Assembly (NCBI RefSeq): GCF_022440845.1
Contig: NZ_JAKNTO010000001.1
Coordinates: 62,001 to 126,000, forward strand
Source of the DNA: Ruminococcus sp. OA3
GTDB taxonomy: Bacteria > Bacillota > Clostridia > Lachnospirales > Lachnospiraceae
Direction of reading: 5' to 3'
Length of the DNA stretch: 64,000 nt
The notes under the pieces are model-generated. The model ran no database searches and had not been told where the DNA came from. It saw nothing but the letters and a program-made list of their open reading frames with translations. Below are positions 26,949-35,281 of the stretch, one piece after another; the first letter of the stretch is position 1; every line of letters starts with the position of its first letter. Made by a program: the position numbers and the translations under genes.

Positions 26949-27782
26949 TCAGATCTCAATTTCTCCGTCAAATACTACCGTTGCAGGTCCGGTCATATAA
27001 ACCTGATTCGCCTCCCTGTCCCAGCGGATCGTCAGATCTCCGCCAAGCAGTTTCACTGTAACTTCGTCGCCCGTATAGCCATTCAGCGCACTGGCAACAG
27101 CTACGGCACAGGCCCCTGTGCCGCAAGCAAGCGTCTCCCCTGACCCGCGCTCCCAAACCCGCATTTCCACCGTATCGCGGTCAAGAACCCGCACAAATTC
27201 TGTATTGATGCGGTCCGGAAAACGTGCATGGTTCTCAAAACCCGGCCCGATCTTTTCTATTTCAAGCCCCGCAACATCTTCTGTATACACAACCGCATGA
27301 GGATTCCCCATGGAAACCCCGGTCATGCGGTACATCTGCCCATCGACTTCAATCGGCTCATCCACCACATTATCATGATCTGATATGATCGGAATCCTCC
27401 TCGCCTTCAGCTCAGGTGCCCCCATATTGACTCGCACCGTAGAGACAAGTCCTTCAGAAAGTGTCAGGTCCAGGTATTTGATCCCACTTTTTGTCTCGAT
27501 AGCAATCTGTGTTTTATCCGTTAGTCCGTAATCATAGACATACTTCGCCACACACCGAATGCCGTTCCCACACATCGCGCCCTGAGACCCGTCAGAATTA
27601 TACATATCCATCATGAAATCCGCCTTATCAGAAGGTTTGATCAGAATCAGGCCATCAGAGCCCACACCGAAATGGCGGTCGCTGATAAATCTTGCCGTCT
27701 CGCACGGATCATCCACCGTCTCCGTCAGGCAGTTTACATACACATAATCATTCCCAATGCCGTGCATTTTCGTAAATTTCAT
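26949..27782 (-). CDS. dapF: Diaminopimelate epimerase
   Basis: Cofactor-free epimerase that turns LL- into meso-diaminopimelate. The 277-aa protein has both catalytic cysteines in their motifs, GAMCGNGIRC (about residue 74) and LACGTGACA (about 218), and begins MKFTKMHGIGNDY. The start follows GGGAGGT; a longer frame has no ribosome site. It is the first gene of dapF-dapL-DUF6951. Confidence 0.97.
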   Translation of the reverse strand: MKFTKMHGIGNDYVYVNCLTETVDDPCETARFISDRHFGVGSDGLILIKPSDKADFMMDMYNSDGSQGAMCGNGIRCVAKYVYDYGLTDKTQIAIETKSGIKYLDLTLSEGLVSTVRVNMGAPELKARRIPIISDHDNVVDEPIEVDGQMYRMTGVSMGNPHAVVYTEDVAGLEIEKIGPGFENHARFPDRINTEFVRVLDRDTVEMRVWERGSGETLACGTGACAVAVASALNGYTGDEVTVKLLGGDLTIRWDREANQVYMTGPATVVFDGEIEI

Positions 27783-27893
27783 TTTTACCTCCCATGCCGT
27801 ACTGCTCACCTGCATTTATTCTTAACTATTGATTATAACCTATAACAGTACAACTTACAATTCATCAAAAATAAATATTCAGGCCGGGAAATC

Positions 27894-28442
27894 TCACATA
27901 TCCATAATGCTCAAAATCATCTCCGCTGTCTCTGCCATATTATTACCACTGTCCATACTGCACTTCTGAATATAACGGTGAGCCTCTTCCTCCGTCAGCC
28001 GATTCCTTTCTATAAGGAGTTTTTTAGCCTTTTCTATCGTAAATTTCTCCTTTGCGGAACGCTCCCGCGGCCCGGACCTGCGCTTCCTTTTACGCCGGGA
28101 GCTCTGACAGAACATAAAATTCAGAGTATCCAGCAGCTCCTGTACTTTGAGAGGCATACAGACGGACACCACACCGGTGCTTCCACAGTTTCCCAGTACC
28201 CGTTCGGAGGCAAGGAGCAGCATTTCAAAATTGTCAGGAAGCTCCTCTCTTAATTCTGAATACAGCATATCTGCAAACCGGTACCCGCAGATCACAATCC
28301 CCTCTGTCATATGATCAGCATGATTCAGTGCCTGGGCACCGGAAGTACAGACGGCCAGCACTTCAAAGCCATGGCGTATCAGCAGATTCTTAATGTTTTT
28401 CGCATCTTCTATTTTAGGAAAAACCACAATAATATTGCTCAT
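27894..28442 (-). CDS. ANTAR-domain RNA-binding regulator
   Basis: Putative transcription antiterminator of 182 aa. Residues 1-115 form a receiver-like domain (IIVVFPKIEDAKNIKNLL) that seems to lack a clear phospho-Asp site (CGYRFADML where LLD is usual). A very basic linker follows (about 115-130), then a C-terminal ANTAR domain (about 130-182, FTIEKAKKLLIERNRLTEEEAHRYIQ). ANTAR proteins bind paired RNA hairpins with AxxGxx hexaloops and prevent termination. It lies 46 bases downstream of glnA, whose own leader has a fitting hairpin and terminator, so it probably regulates its own operon in response to nitrogen. Confidence 0.9.
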   Translation of the reverse strand: MSNIIVVFPKIEDAKNIKNLLIRHGFEVLAVCTSGAQALNHADHMTEGIVICGYRFADMLYSELREELPDNFEMLLLASERVLGNCGSTGVVSVCMPLKVQELLDTLNFMFCQSSRRKRKRRSGPRERSAKEKFTIEKAKKLLIERNRLTEEEAHRYIQKCSMDSGNNMAETAEMILSIMDM

Positions 28443-28488
28443 ATATACGCCTCCTATAATAACACGCTCACATGTTCATACAGGCGTA

Positions 28489-29820
28489 TCAGATTTTATA
28501 CAGATACTGGTCGAGCTCCCATTCTGTCACCTGAGCCGTATATGCCTCCCACTCTGCTCTTTTTGCTACGATATACCGTTCCAGGAATGCATCCCCAAGC
28601 ACTTCTTTCATGAATTCGCTCTTTTCCATCTCTTTGACCGCTTCCAGCAGATTGGTTGGAAGTGCCGTGATACCGGCTGCCTTTTTCTCGGCGCGGCTCA
28701 TCTCAAAAATATTGCGTTTGACGCCGTCCGGAGGCATAATCTGGTTCTTCATGCCGTCAAGACCGGCTGCAAGGCATACCGCAAGTGCAAGATAAGGATT
28801 CGCGGCAGGATCCGGACAGCGAAGTTCTACACGTGTCCCCTCACCCCTTTCTGTCGGGATCCTGATCAGAGGACTCCTGTTTTTAGCTGACCATGCAATA
28901 TAGACTGGTGCTTCATATCCGGGAACGAGGCGTTTGTAAGAGTTTACAAGAGGATTGGTGATCGCAGCCATACTCTTCATATGCTTCATAAGGCCGCCGA
29001 TAAAGTAATAAGCCTCCCGGCTCAGCCCTACCGCATCTTTCTCATCCCGAAACATATTATGTCCGTCTTTTGAAAGAGACATATTAATATGCATGCCGGA
29101 ACCATTAATCCCGTATTTGGGCTTAGGCATAAACGATGCATGCAGCCCCCGGCGCTTTGCGATTGTTTTCACAGCCAGCTTAAATGTCATGATATTGTCC
29201 GCCGTATTAAGCGCGGGGCCGTATTTAAAATCGATCTCATGCTGTGCCGGTGCAACTTCGTGGTGGGAAGCCTCTATTTCAAAACCCATTTCCTCAAGTG
29301 TCAGCACCATATCGCGCCTTGCGTTCTCTCCGAGGTCGATCGGTCCCAGATCAAAATATCCCGCCTTTTCATGGGTAACAGTGGTTGGCAGTCCGTCATC
29401 GTCTGTATGGAAGAGAAAAAATTCGCATTCAGGCCCAACATTAAATTCATACCCCAGGTCTTCTGCCTCTTTCAGTACCCTCTTCAGTATGTGGCGCGGG
29501 TCCCCCTCAAACGGTATTCCCTCCGGACGGTACACATCACAGATCAGCCTGGCCACTTTTCCCTGCTGCGGCCTCCATGGAAAAATTTCAAAAGAATCCA
29601 CATCCGGATACAGATACATATCAGATTCTTCGATCCGGACAAATCCATCAATAGACGATCCGTCAAACATGCACTCATTGTGCAGCGCCTTCTCCAGCTG
29701 ACTGGAAGTGATCGCTACATTTTTAAACACCCCAAACATATCCGTAAACTGAAGACGGATAAATTCCACATCTTCCTCTTCCACAATCTGTAAAATATCA
29801 TTTTTCGTGTATCTTGCCAT
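28489..29820 (-). CDS. glnA: Glutamine synthetase, type I
   Basis: Joins ammonia and glutamate using ATP, the main entry for nitrogen. The 443-aa protein is the GSI-alpha size. Visible motifs are DGSSIDGF near 52, the metal-ligand stretch [25 protein letters not shown], and [10 protein letters not shown]. The start at MARYTKND follows GGAGAGGTG. An attenuator-like leader precedes it and an ANTAR regulator gene follows, so control by antitermination is likely. No adenylylation loop (Tyr in the -beta type) is expected for this class. Confidence 0.97.
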   Translation of the reverse strand: MARYTKNDILQIVEEEDVEFIRLQFTDMFGVFKNVAITSSQLEKALHNECMFDGSSIDGFVRIEESDMYLYPDVDSFEIFPWRPQQGKVARLICDVYRPEGIPFEGDPRHILKRVLKEAEDLGYEFNVGPECEFFLFHTDDDGLPTTVTHEKAGYFDLGPIDLGENARRDMVLTLEEMGFEIEASHHEVAPAQHEIDFKYGPALNTADNIMTFKLAVKTIAKRRGLHASFMPKPKYGINGSGMHINMSLSKDGHNMFRDEKDAVGLSREAYYFIGGLMKHMKSMAAITNPLVNSYKRLVPGYEAPVYIAWSAKNRSPLIRIPTERGEGTRVELRCPDPAANPYLALAVCLAAGLDGMKNQIMPPDGVKRNIFEMSRAEKKAAGITALPTNLLEAVKEMEKSEFMKEVLGDAFLERYIVAKRAEWEAYTAQVTEWELDQYLYKI

Positions 29821-29859
29821 AGTCACCTCTCCTATCTTTAATTTCAAAAAAAGTATGCA

Positions 29860-29897
29860 AAAAGGGCGCTCTTCACCACAGAGAACGCCCTTGTTCT
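29860..29897 (-). promoter_or_regulatory. glnA leader: attenuator with overlapping ANTAR-type hexaloop hairpin
   Basis: On the minus strand AGAAC, loop AAGGGC, GUUCU forms a five-pair hairpin with a six-base loop having A at position 1 and G at position 4, the ANTAR rule. Its 3' arm is part of a nine-pair terminator (GGGCGUUCU with AGAGCGCCC, then UUUUUGC). The two structures exclude each other. A second canonical hexaloop was not found; the nearest is a seven-base loop inside the terminator. Confidence 0.72.
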
Positions 29898-29903
29898 GCT
29901 AAC

Positions 29904-29932
29904 ATCATATCAGGCACTTTTCTTTTTGTCAA
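29904..29932 (-). promoter_or_regulatory. glnA promoter
   Basis: A near-consensus TTGACA, 17 bp, TATGAT on the minus strand. The transcript would begin only about ten bases before the hexaloop hairpin. The AT-rich DNA from 29940 to 30119 shows nothing else recognisable. Confidence 0.85.
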
Positions 29933-30119
29933 TCCTGGTTCGTTCGTTGCAACAAACTGTACATTATATTTTTTTCTTTGTATGGTTTCTATATAATTAA
30001 ACTTTACTATTTGTTTATTTTTACAATTTACATCTCCGTTTTTTACAATTTTCTGTGCGTTTTTCTTTTATTTTTTCTGCTTTTATAAACTTTTTATAAA
30101 CTTCTCCATTTTTTCCACC

Positions 30120-30168
30120 TCCTACATATTGTATGAAAATCAAAAAAACTATCTTACGGAATGTAGGA
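30120..30168. promoter_or_regulatory. Activator-site pair upstream of the symporter operon
   Basis: TCCTACAT at 30120-30127 and ATGTAGGA at 30161-30168 form an inverted repeat with centres 41 bp apart. The second arm abuts the -35 box. The same layout occurs at 35117-35165. Confidence 0.65.
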
Positions 30169-30197
30169 TTAACCTGCAACCCCAAAACAGATATAAT
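30169..30197 (+). promoter_or_regulatory. Promoter of the symporter/SLC13/URO-D operon
   Basis: A poor -35 (TTAACC), 17 bp, and a perfect TATAAT. The poor -35 next to an operator arm is the usual form of an activator-dependent promoter. Confidence 0.65.
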
Positions 30198-30271
30198 GAG
30201 ATAGATATGATTATTCCTGAAGGACACACGGGGAAGAGTCCCGGGAATCGAAAAATGAAGGAGGGTTACAC

Positions 30272-31666
30272 ATGAGCACACAAAACAAACAACCTAAAAA
30301 AGAGCTCAGCAAAGCGCTGAAACTGTTTTATGGTGTTGGTGACTGCGGCTTCACACTGATGACCAACGTCGAAAGTTATTTCTTTAATTTCTTTCTGACC
30401 AACCTGGCACAGTTCGGCCTCGGTACCGTAACACTGATCACCACAATCTCCAGCGCAGTTGACGCCTGTCTGTCATGGATGTATGGCGCCGTTCTGAACA
30501 GTATCAAACCTAAAAAATGGGGACGTTATCGTTCCTGGCTTATCCTGTTGCCATGGCTGGTTCCATTCTTATATGCGTTCCAGTTCCTGAAAATCGGTGA
30601 TGGCATTTTGCCAGTCGTCGTCATCATTATCGCTACGATTGCCAGCCACGTCACATGGAACTTCCCATACGTAGCAAACGTATCCATGATCGCTATCGCA
30701 GGCAAGACACCCGATGACAGAGCACAGCTTTCTTCCACCAGAGCTGCATGGGCAAACTTCTCAAAAGTTATCTTCTCCTATGTCGGACCTCCTCTGGCTG
30801 CAGTTTTTGCAGGAATTATCGGAGAGACGAGCCAGTACGGCGCAACTGCATTTGTACTCGGCTGGGTAATGGCTGCATTATATTTTGCACATTTTAAAAT
30901 GTTCGACGGCTATGAAGAAGTCGACATGGAAGCAGTAAAAGACAGTAAAAAAGATACAACAAAGACAAGCGGCATGGATCTTGTAAGAGCGCTTCTTCAG
31001 AACCCTCCGCTGATCATCCTTTTGGTTTCCGACCTTGCAAAATGGATGTTTAACTTCGTGGTATCCGGCGTAGCAGTTTACTATTTTACATACGTTGCGA
31101 AGAACGCAGGAATGCTTGCGACTTATATCCTGATCTCCAATATCCTTTGCGTTATCGGTTCTTACCTGGCAAAGAATATGGCAAAGAAATTCTCCACACG
31201 AAAGACAACCATCGGTATCTTCCTGTTGATGGCAGTTGTACTGATCATCGCCAACTTCACATATACCAATGTGACACTTGTCATGATCCTGATGTCTCTG
31301 GCACAGTTTGGATACGGTGTTGCTTACGCCTGTACACCGGCGCTGTATGCGGATACCATCGTTTATTCCGAATGGAAAACCGGGAAGAACGCAACCGGAT
31401 GGATCAGTGGTCTTCAGAACGTTCCGCTGAAAGTCGGCGTTATGTTCCGTGGTATCATTATTTCCGCATGTCTTGCAGTTGCAAACTTTGATCCAAGCAT
31501 TGACGCTGCCGCTGCTACTGTTGAACTTCAAAAGGGCATCTGCCTTGCATTCATGGTAATCCCGGCATGTGCATTGATTGTTGCAGCTCTGCTGCTTGCA
31601 TTTGGATTCCGCATCACAAAAGAAAAAGTAGAACAATACCAGGCTGAAATCGCTGCTCGTCAGTAA
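30272..31666 (+). CDS. GPH-family (MFS) sugar/glycoside:cation symporter
   Basis: Inner-membrane carrier of 464 aa with about twelve membrane helices. The start LKLFYGVGDCGFTLMTNVESYFFNFFLTN matches the MelB/GPH family, which takes up glycosides, pentosides or hexuronides with Na+ or H+. The conserved loop after helix 2 (GAVLNSIKPKKWGRYRSWLI) is present. GGAGGG precedes the ATG. It is the first gene of an operon with an SLC13-type carrier (13 bases on) and a URO-D protein, read from an activator-type promoter. The actual substrate is unknown. Confidence 0.88.
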   Translation: MSTQNKQPKKELSKALKLFYGVGDCGFTLMTNVESYFFNFFLTNLAQFGLGTVTLITTISSAVDACLSWMYGAVLNSIKPKKWGRYRSWLILLPWLVPFLYAFQFLKIGDGILPVVVIIIATIASHVTWNFPYVANVSMIAIAGKTPDDRAQLSSTRAAWANFSKVIFSYVGPPLAAVFAGIIGETSQYGATAFVLGWVMAALYFAHFKMFDGYEEVDMEAVKDSKKDTTKTSGMDLVRALLQNPPLIILLVSDLAKWMFNFVVSGVAVYYFTYVAKNAGMLATYILISNILCVIGSYLAKNMAKKFSTRKTTIGIFLLMAVVLIIANFTYTNVTLVMILMSLAQFGYGVAYACTPALYADTIVYSEWKTGKNATGWISGLQNVPLKVGVMFRGIIISACLAVANFDPSIDAAAATVELQKGICLAFMVIPACALIVAALLLAFGFRITKEKVEQYQAEIAARQ

Positions 31667-31679
31667 TACGGAGGACATT

Positions 31680-33071
31680 ATGAAACGAACCCAGATCGCC
31701 GGTGCAATATTAGCATGTGCAGTTCTGGTTGGTATGTTTTTCGTTCCGGAGAGCATTGGCCTTGGCAAGGAAGGAATACACACACTGGGGGTTCTGATAG
31801 CCATTATCATCGCTTTGGTTACAGAGCCCCTTCCCCTTGGAATCATCTGTATGCTCGGAGTTCCCCTGATGGTGGTCTTCGGTGCGGTTCCAAACATTGC
31901 CCAGGCTTTATCCGGATACACCAACCACATTCTGTTTTTTGTACTGGTCTCCTTCGGAATTTCCGAAGCTATAGCAAAAGTACCGCTCTCAAAACGTCTG
32001 CTGGTACTGCTGATCAAGATATTTGGCACGAAAACCAAAAACATTTTGCTCGCACTGATGCTTTGCGCAGCTGTCCTGTCTTCTATCATGTCAAATGTTG
32101 CCACGACTGCCGTTTTTGTCTCAGTAGTCTTAAGCTTTCTGAATGTATATGAAGATACGGAAACACGTCGGCGCAGCGGAAAGGCATTCATGATCGGTCT
32201 TCCGGTAGCAAGCATGATCGGCGGAATGATGACTCCGGCAGGAAGTCCCCTGAATATGCTGGGGATGGATTTCCTGGTGGATGCAGGCGCACGGATTTCC
32301 TTTGTACAGTGGATGTGCATAGGAATACCGATCGCTTTAGTATCTCTGTTCGCGGCATGGCAGTTTATTTCGTTTGTATTCAGGCCGGCGGAAATTGGTG
32401 CGGACAAAGTTAAGGCTTATATAAGCAGCCTGAATATTCCCCCAAAGTATGATTTTCACGAAAAATATGTATCTGTAGTCGTATTGTGTATGTTTGCTAT
32501 GTGGGTCCTGTCTTCCTGGTTCCCCGCTCTGAACATCACCGTTGTCGGAACCATTGGTTTTGCGTTTTTATTTCTTCCCGGCATCGAGGTTCTTAACTGG
32601 AAGGATTATACCAGAAGTGTAAGCTGGTCCTCCTTTTTCCTTATCGGAACCATGATGTCCCTCGGAAATGCCCTGACCGCCAATGGAGTCAGCGAATGGC
32701 TGGTCGGAATTTTGTTTACCAACCAGATCAGCCTCCCTCTGTTCCTGATCGTAGCGCTGATCTGCCTGATCGTTTTTGTACTGCTGATTCCGATTCCCAT
32801 CGGACCGGCACTGATCTCCATGCTGGGAGGACCGTTTCTGTCCCTCGCCACAGCGTGGGGAATCTCCCCGACACTGTTGATTATGCCGCTGGTAATCTGT
32901 GCGTCCTGCTGTTTCCTTCTTCCCCTGGATACAGTACCGCTGCTGACCTATGCGACTGGTTATTACAAAATGAGTGATATGCCGAAAGTATCCATTGCAA
33001 TCCAGATCGTCATCGCCATATGTGTTTCTGTCTGGGTGCCAATCGCACTTGGATTTCTCGGCTTCATCTGA
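31680..33071 (+). CDS. SLC13/DASS-family anion permease
   Basis: Membrane carrier of 463 aa with about eleven to twelve hydrophobic segments. A Ser-Asn-x-x-Thr-Thr element (SNVATTAVF, about 138-146) corresponds to the substrate/Na+ binding tip of the divalent-anion symporter family. Members import dicarboxylates, tricarboxylates or sulfate. CGGAGGAC precedes the ATG. The gene sits between the symporter and a URO-D gene with gaps of 13 and 24 bases, so all three are one operon. It may bring in or export a carboxylated substrate or product of that pathway. Confidence 0.85.
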   Translation: MKRTQIAGAILACAVLVGMFFVPESIGLGKEGIHTLGVLIAIIIALVTEPLPLGIICMLGVPLMVVFGAVPNIAQALSGYTNHILFFVLVSFGISEAIAKVPLSKRLLVLLIKIFGTKTKNILLALMLCAAVLSSIMSNVATTAVFVSVVLSFLNVYEDTETRRRSGKAFMIGLPVASMIGGMMTPAGSPLNMLGMDFLVDAGARISFVQWMCIGIPIALVSLFAAWQFISFVFRPAEIGADKVKAYISSLNIPPKYDFHEKYVSVVVLCMFAMWVLSSWFPALNITVVGTIGFAFLFLPGIEVLNWKDYTRSVSWSSFFLIGTMMSLGNALTANGVSEWLVGILFTNQISLPLFLIVALICLIVFVLLIPIPIGPALISMLGGPFLSLATAWGISPTLLIMPLVICASCCFLLPLDTVPLLTYATGYYKMSDMPKVSIAIQIVIAICVSVWVPIALGFLGFI

Positions 33072-33095
33072 TTCACAACGAAAGGAGTTTGTATC

Positions 33096-34151
33096 ATGGC
33101 AACATTTAATGAAAAAGAGTTAGAAGTAATCGGCGAATACAGTATGCCGGGCATCTACGGTGCTCCGGATTGTATTGTTCCAAAACAGAACCGCCCTGTC
33201 ACACCGAAAGAAAATATGCTCCGCATGCTGAGAGGGGAAATGCCTCTCTGGGTTCCAAACCAGACTTATGACAACAATGCGATCCAGCCCATGATCCAGC
33301 CGGATGCTCATGCGAGAGCTTTCGGAGGCACCGACTGGTTCGGCATCGAATGGGTATATGAACCGCTGTCAAATGCCGCTATGGTAAAGCCGGGAACAAG
33401 ACGTCTGTCCGACATTACCAACTGGAAAGAGGAGCTTCCTTTCCCGGATCTTTCCGCGATCGACTGGCAGAAAGATTATGAAGAAAATTTCAAAGACCGC
33501 ATTGCGGAGGACCGTTTCTCATACTTTCCGATTGTAAACGGACTTTTCGAGCGTACCGCTGATCTCACAAGCTTTGAGGATGCCTTCTGTTATCTTCTCG
33601 AAGAGCCGGAGGTTCTGACAGAGTTTTATGATGCGCTTGTTGACTGGCACATTGAGCTGATGAGGATCGCCCACGACGTATATCATGTGGATATGATCCT
33701 GTTCCACGACGATATGGGCACACAGAGAAGTACATTTTTCTCTCCGGATCTCTATGAAGAGCTCCTGCTGCCTCAATATCAGAAGATCACGAAAGCAGCT
33801 CATGACATGGGTATGTATATCTGCCTTCATTCATGCGGATGCATCGGTACGCTGATGCCGCTCATTATCAGAGCAGGCTTTGATGCCTGGGAAGGCCAGG
33901 ACAGCGCCAACGACAAAAAAGCTATTATGGAGGAATACGGAAAAGATCTTGCGCAGTGTACGCTGTACGTAATTCCTGCAGAGATGAGCGACGAAGACGC
34001 TGTTGCACATATTCACAAAACCGTAGATGACCTTGCAATGACCGGACGTTTTGCCTGCCGTCTGCGCGACAACAAGGCAGACCGTGCAGTTAATCTCGCA
34101 GATGAGCTGTACCGTTACAGCCGTACAAAGTACCTGGAAATGCAGAAATAA
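33096..34151 (+). CDS. URO-D-fold protein, probable cobamide-type methyltransferase
   Basis: Protein of 351 aa with the uroporphyrinogen decarboxylase fold, but of the methyltransferase branch rather than HemE. It has an HDD motif at 204-206 (FHDDMGTQRS) and the zinc-ligand motif H245-S-C247-G in CLHSCGCIG. In relatives (MtaA/MtbA, O-demethylases) such ligands bind a zinc that activates a thiol or methyl acceptor. No corrinoid protein is encoded near it, so the partner must be elsewhere, or the chemistry differs. AAAGGAG precedes the ATG. It is the last gene of the transporter operon and is followed by a terminator. Confidence 0.85.
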   Translation: MATFNEKELEVIGEYSMPGIYGAPDCIVPKQNRPVTPKENMLRMLRGEMPLWVPNQTYDNNAIQPMIQPDAHARAFGGTDWFGIEWVYEPLSNAAMVKPGTRRLSDITNWKEELPFPDLSAIDWQKDYEENFKDRIAEDRFSYFPIVNGLFERTADLTSFEDAFCYLLEEPEVLTEFYDALVDWHIELMRIAHDVYHVDMILFHDDMGTQRSTFFSPDLYEELLLPQYQKITKAAHDMGMYICLHSCGCIGTLMPLIIRAGFDAWEGQDSANDKKAIMEEYGKDLAQCTLYVIPAEMSDEDAVAHIHKTVDDLAMTGRFACRLRDNKADRAVNLADELYRYSRTKYLEMQK

Positions 34152-34171
34152 ATATCAGATATTTAAATATA

Positions 34172-34220
34172 AGAAAGTCCGGTTTCCGGGGAGAATAACC
34201 TCCCGGAAACCGGACTTTCC
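34172..34220. terminator. Terminator between URO-D and NAT genes
   Basis: A long stem, AAAGTCCGGTTTCCGGG with its complement, with A and T runs on both sides. It can serve both convergent genes. Confidence 0.85.
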
Positions 34221-34239
34221 TTACTTTGTCAGCACGCTT

Positions 34240-35022
34240 TCAGAGTACTATCCCAAATTCCTCCTTCAGCAGTTCATGATAACGTCCGTCGTCCGTCACT
34301 GTTTCTTCTTTTCGCACTCCGTTGACCGTTTTTGCAAAAATGTCCCCGACCAGTGAAATACTGCCTCCATGCAGTCTGCGGTTGATCATGCGCTGCTTTA
34401 CAAAAACCGAATCCGGATGCGTGGAACAATAGTGATTCAGCGTCACAAATTCCACCTCGTCCTGCGGCATTATCGTAAACTGCATGATATCAACCCATTT
34501 TCCGCCGGTTACATATGACAGCATCCACCAGTACTCATCACTTTTCTGCACACGGAATTTCTGCCCGGCGCAGATTTTCTCATAACCGTCTTCCACTTTC
34601 ATGGCCCCGCCGGGCTGAGGACCTCCATAACCGACATCACAGAAGTAAATGCCGTCCTCAAGTGTTACCAGTGAGCCCACATGCAGAACCGGAGGAAGAT
34701 AATCCTTTCCGCGGACGATCCTGCAGCGGCAGGCACAGGCATCATAGCCGCATGCCTTTAAAAGTTTCAAGAACAATGTGTTCAGCTCAAAACAGTATCC
34801 CCCTCTTTTTCTGGTCACAATTTTGTCAAAGATATCTTCCGTGCCGATGGAAATCGGCAGATTTTTGTCGTACACATCAATGTTCTCAAATGGAACTTCA
34901 CACTGGTGCGTATAGATCAGCTTGTCCAGATACGCCTCATCGCATCGGTCGGGTGCCTGTAATCCAAGCCTTCCAAGGTATGCCCCGACGTCGGGAATAT
35001 CACGGTACAGTTCTTCGTACAT
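34240..35022 (-). CDS. Arylamine N-acetyltransferase (NAT)
   Basis: Transfers an acetyl group from acetyl-CoA to arylamines, hydrazines or hydroxylamines through a Cys-His-Asp triad. All three are visible in this 260-aa protein: Cys in KRGGYCFELN (about 76), His in LHVGSLV (about 114) and Asp in CDVGYGG (about 129). Length is normal for the family. CAGGAG precedes the ATG. It is divergent from the second URO-D gene and convergent to the first, inside the same catabolic island, and might process aromatic amines, but its natural substrate is not known. Confidence 0.92.
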   Translation of the reverse strand: MYEELYRDIPDVGAYLGRLGLQAPDRCDEAYLDKLIYTHQCEVPFENIDVYDKNLPISIGTEDIFDKIVTRKRGGYCFELNTLFLKLLKACGYDACACRCRIVRGKDYLPPVLHVGSLVTLEDGIYFCDVGYGGPQPGGAMKVEDGYEKICAGQKFRVQKSDEYWWMLSYVTGGKWVDIMQFTIMPQDEVEFVTLNHYCSTHPDSVFVKQRMINRRLHGGSISLVGDIFAKTVNGVRKEETVTDDGRYHELLKEEFGIVL

Positions 35023-35116
35023 ATCTTTCCATCTCCTGTCATTATATATTTAGCTTACCCACAGTTTAACACTTCAAAAGATCTGTGAAAACGTCTTTTT
35101 TCCCTTTTTTTAATTA

Positions 35117-35165
35117 TCCTACAAACCGTTCAGTCATTCCTGAATATATGGTATGCAATGTAGGA
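35117..35165. promoter_or_regulatory. Activator-site pair upstream of the second URO-D gene
   Basis: TCCTACAA at 35117-35124 and ATGTAGGA at 35158-35165 have centres 41 bp apart, with the second arm touching the -35 box. Geometry is identical to the pair at 30120-30168, while the 33 bp between the arms is not conserved. Confidence 0.65.
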
Positions 35166-35194
35166 TTGATGACAGTTTTTCCCTATAGTATAAT
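35166..35194 (+). promoter_or_regulatory. Promoter of the second URO-D gene
   Basis: TTGATG, 17 bp, TATAAT, directly following the operator arm. The leader is about 80 bases and has a strong AAGGAGGAA ribosome site. Confidence 0.7.
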
Positions 35195-35281
35195 AGAGAA
35201 AACGCAATGTTATGTAGTTCAACGTATTGTATGAATAATCACAAGAACAAAATGTATCGGAGGAAAAAAGGAGGAATTTAA

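Noticed and set aside
30021-30281. An 86-codon minus-strand frame in the glnA/symporter gap
   Set aside because: Composition is AT-driven, it lacks a ribosome site and covers the operator and promoter of the symporter operon.
30878-32407. A 509-codon open frame on the minus strand opposite the symporter and SLC13 genes
   Set aside because: It mirrors two well-supported membrane protein genes, has low-complexity content without any domain, and no ribosome site; it is a codon-bias shadow.
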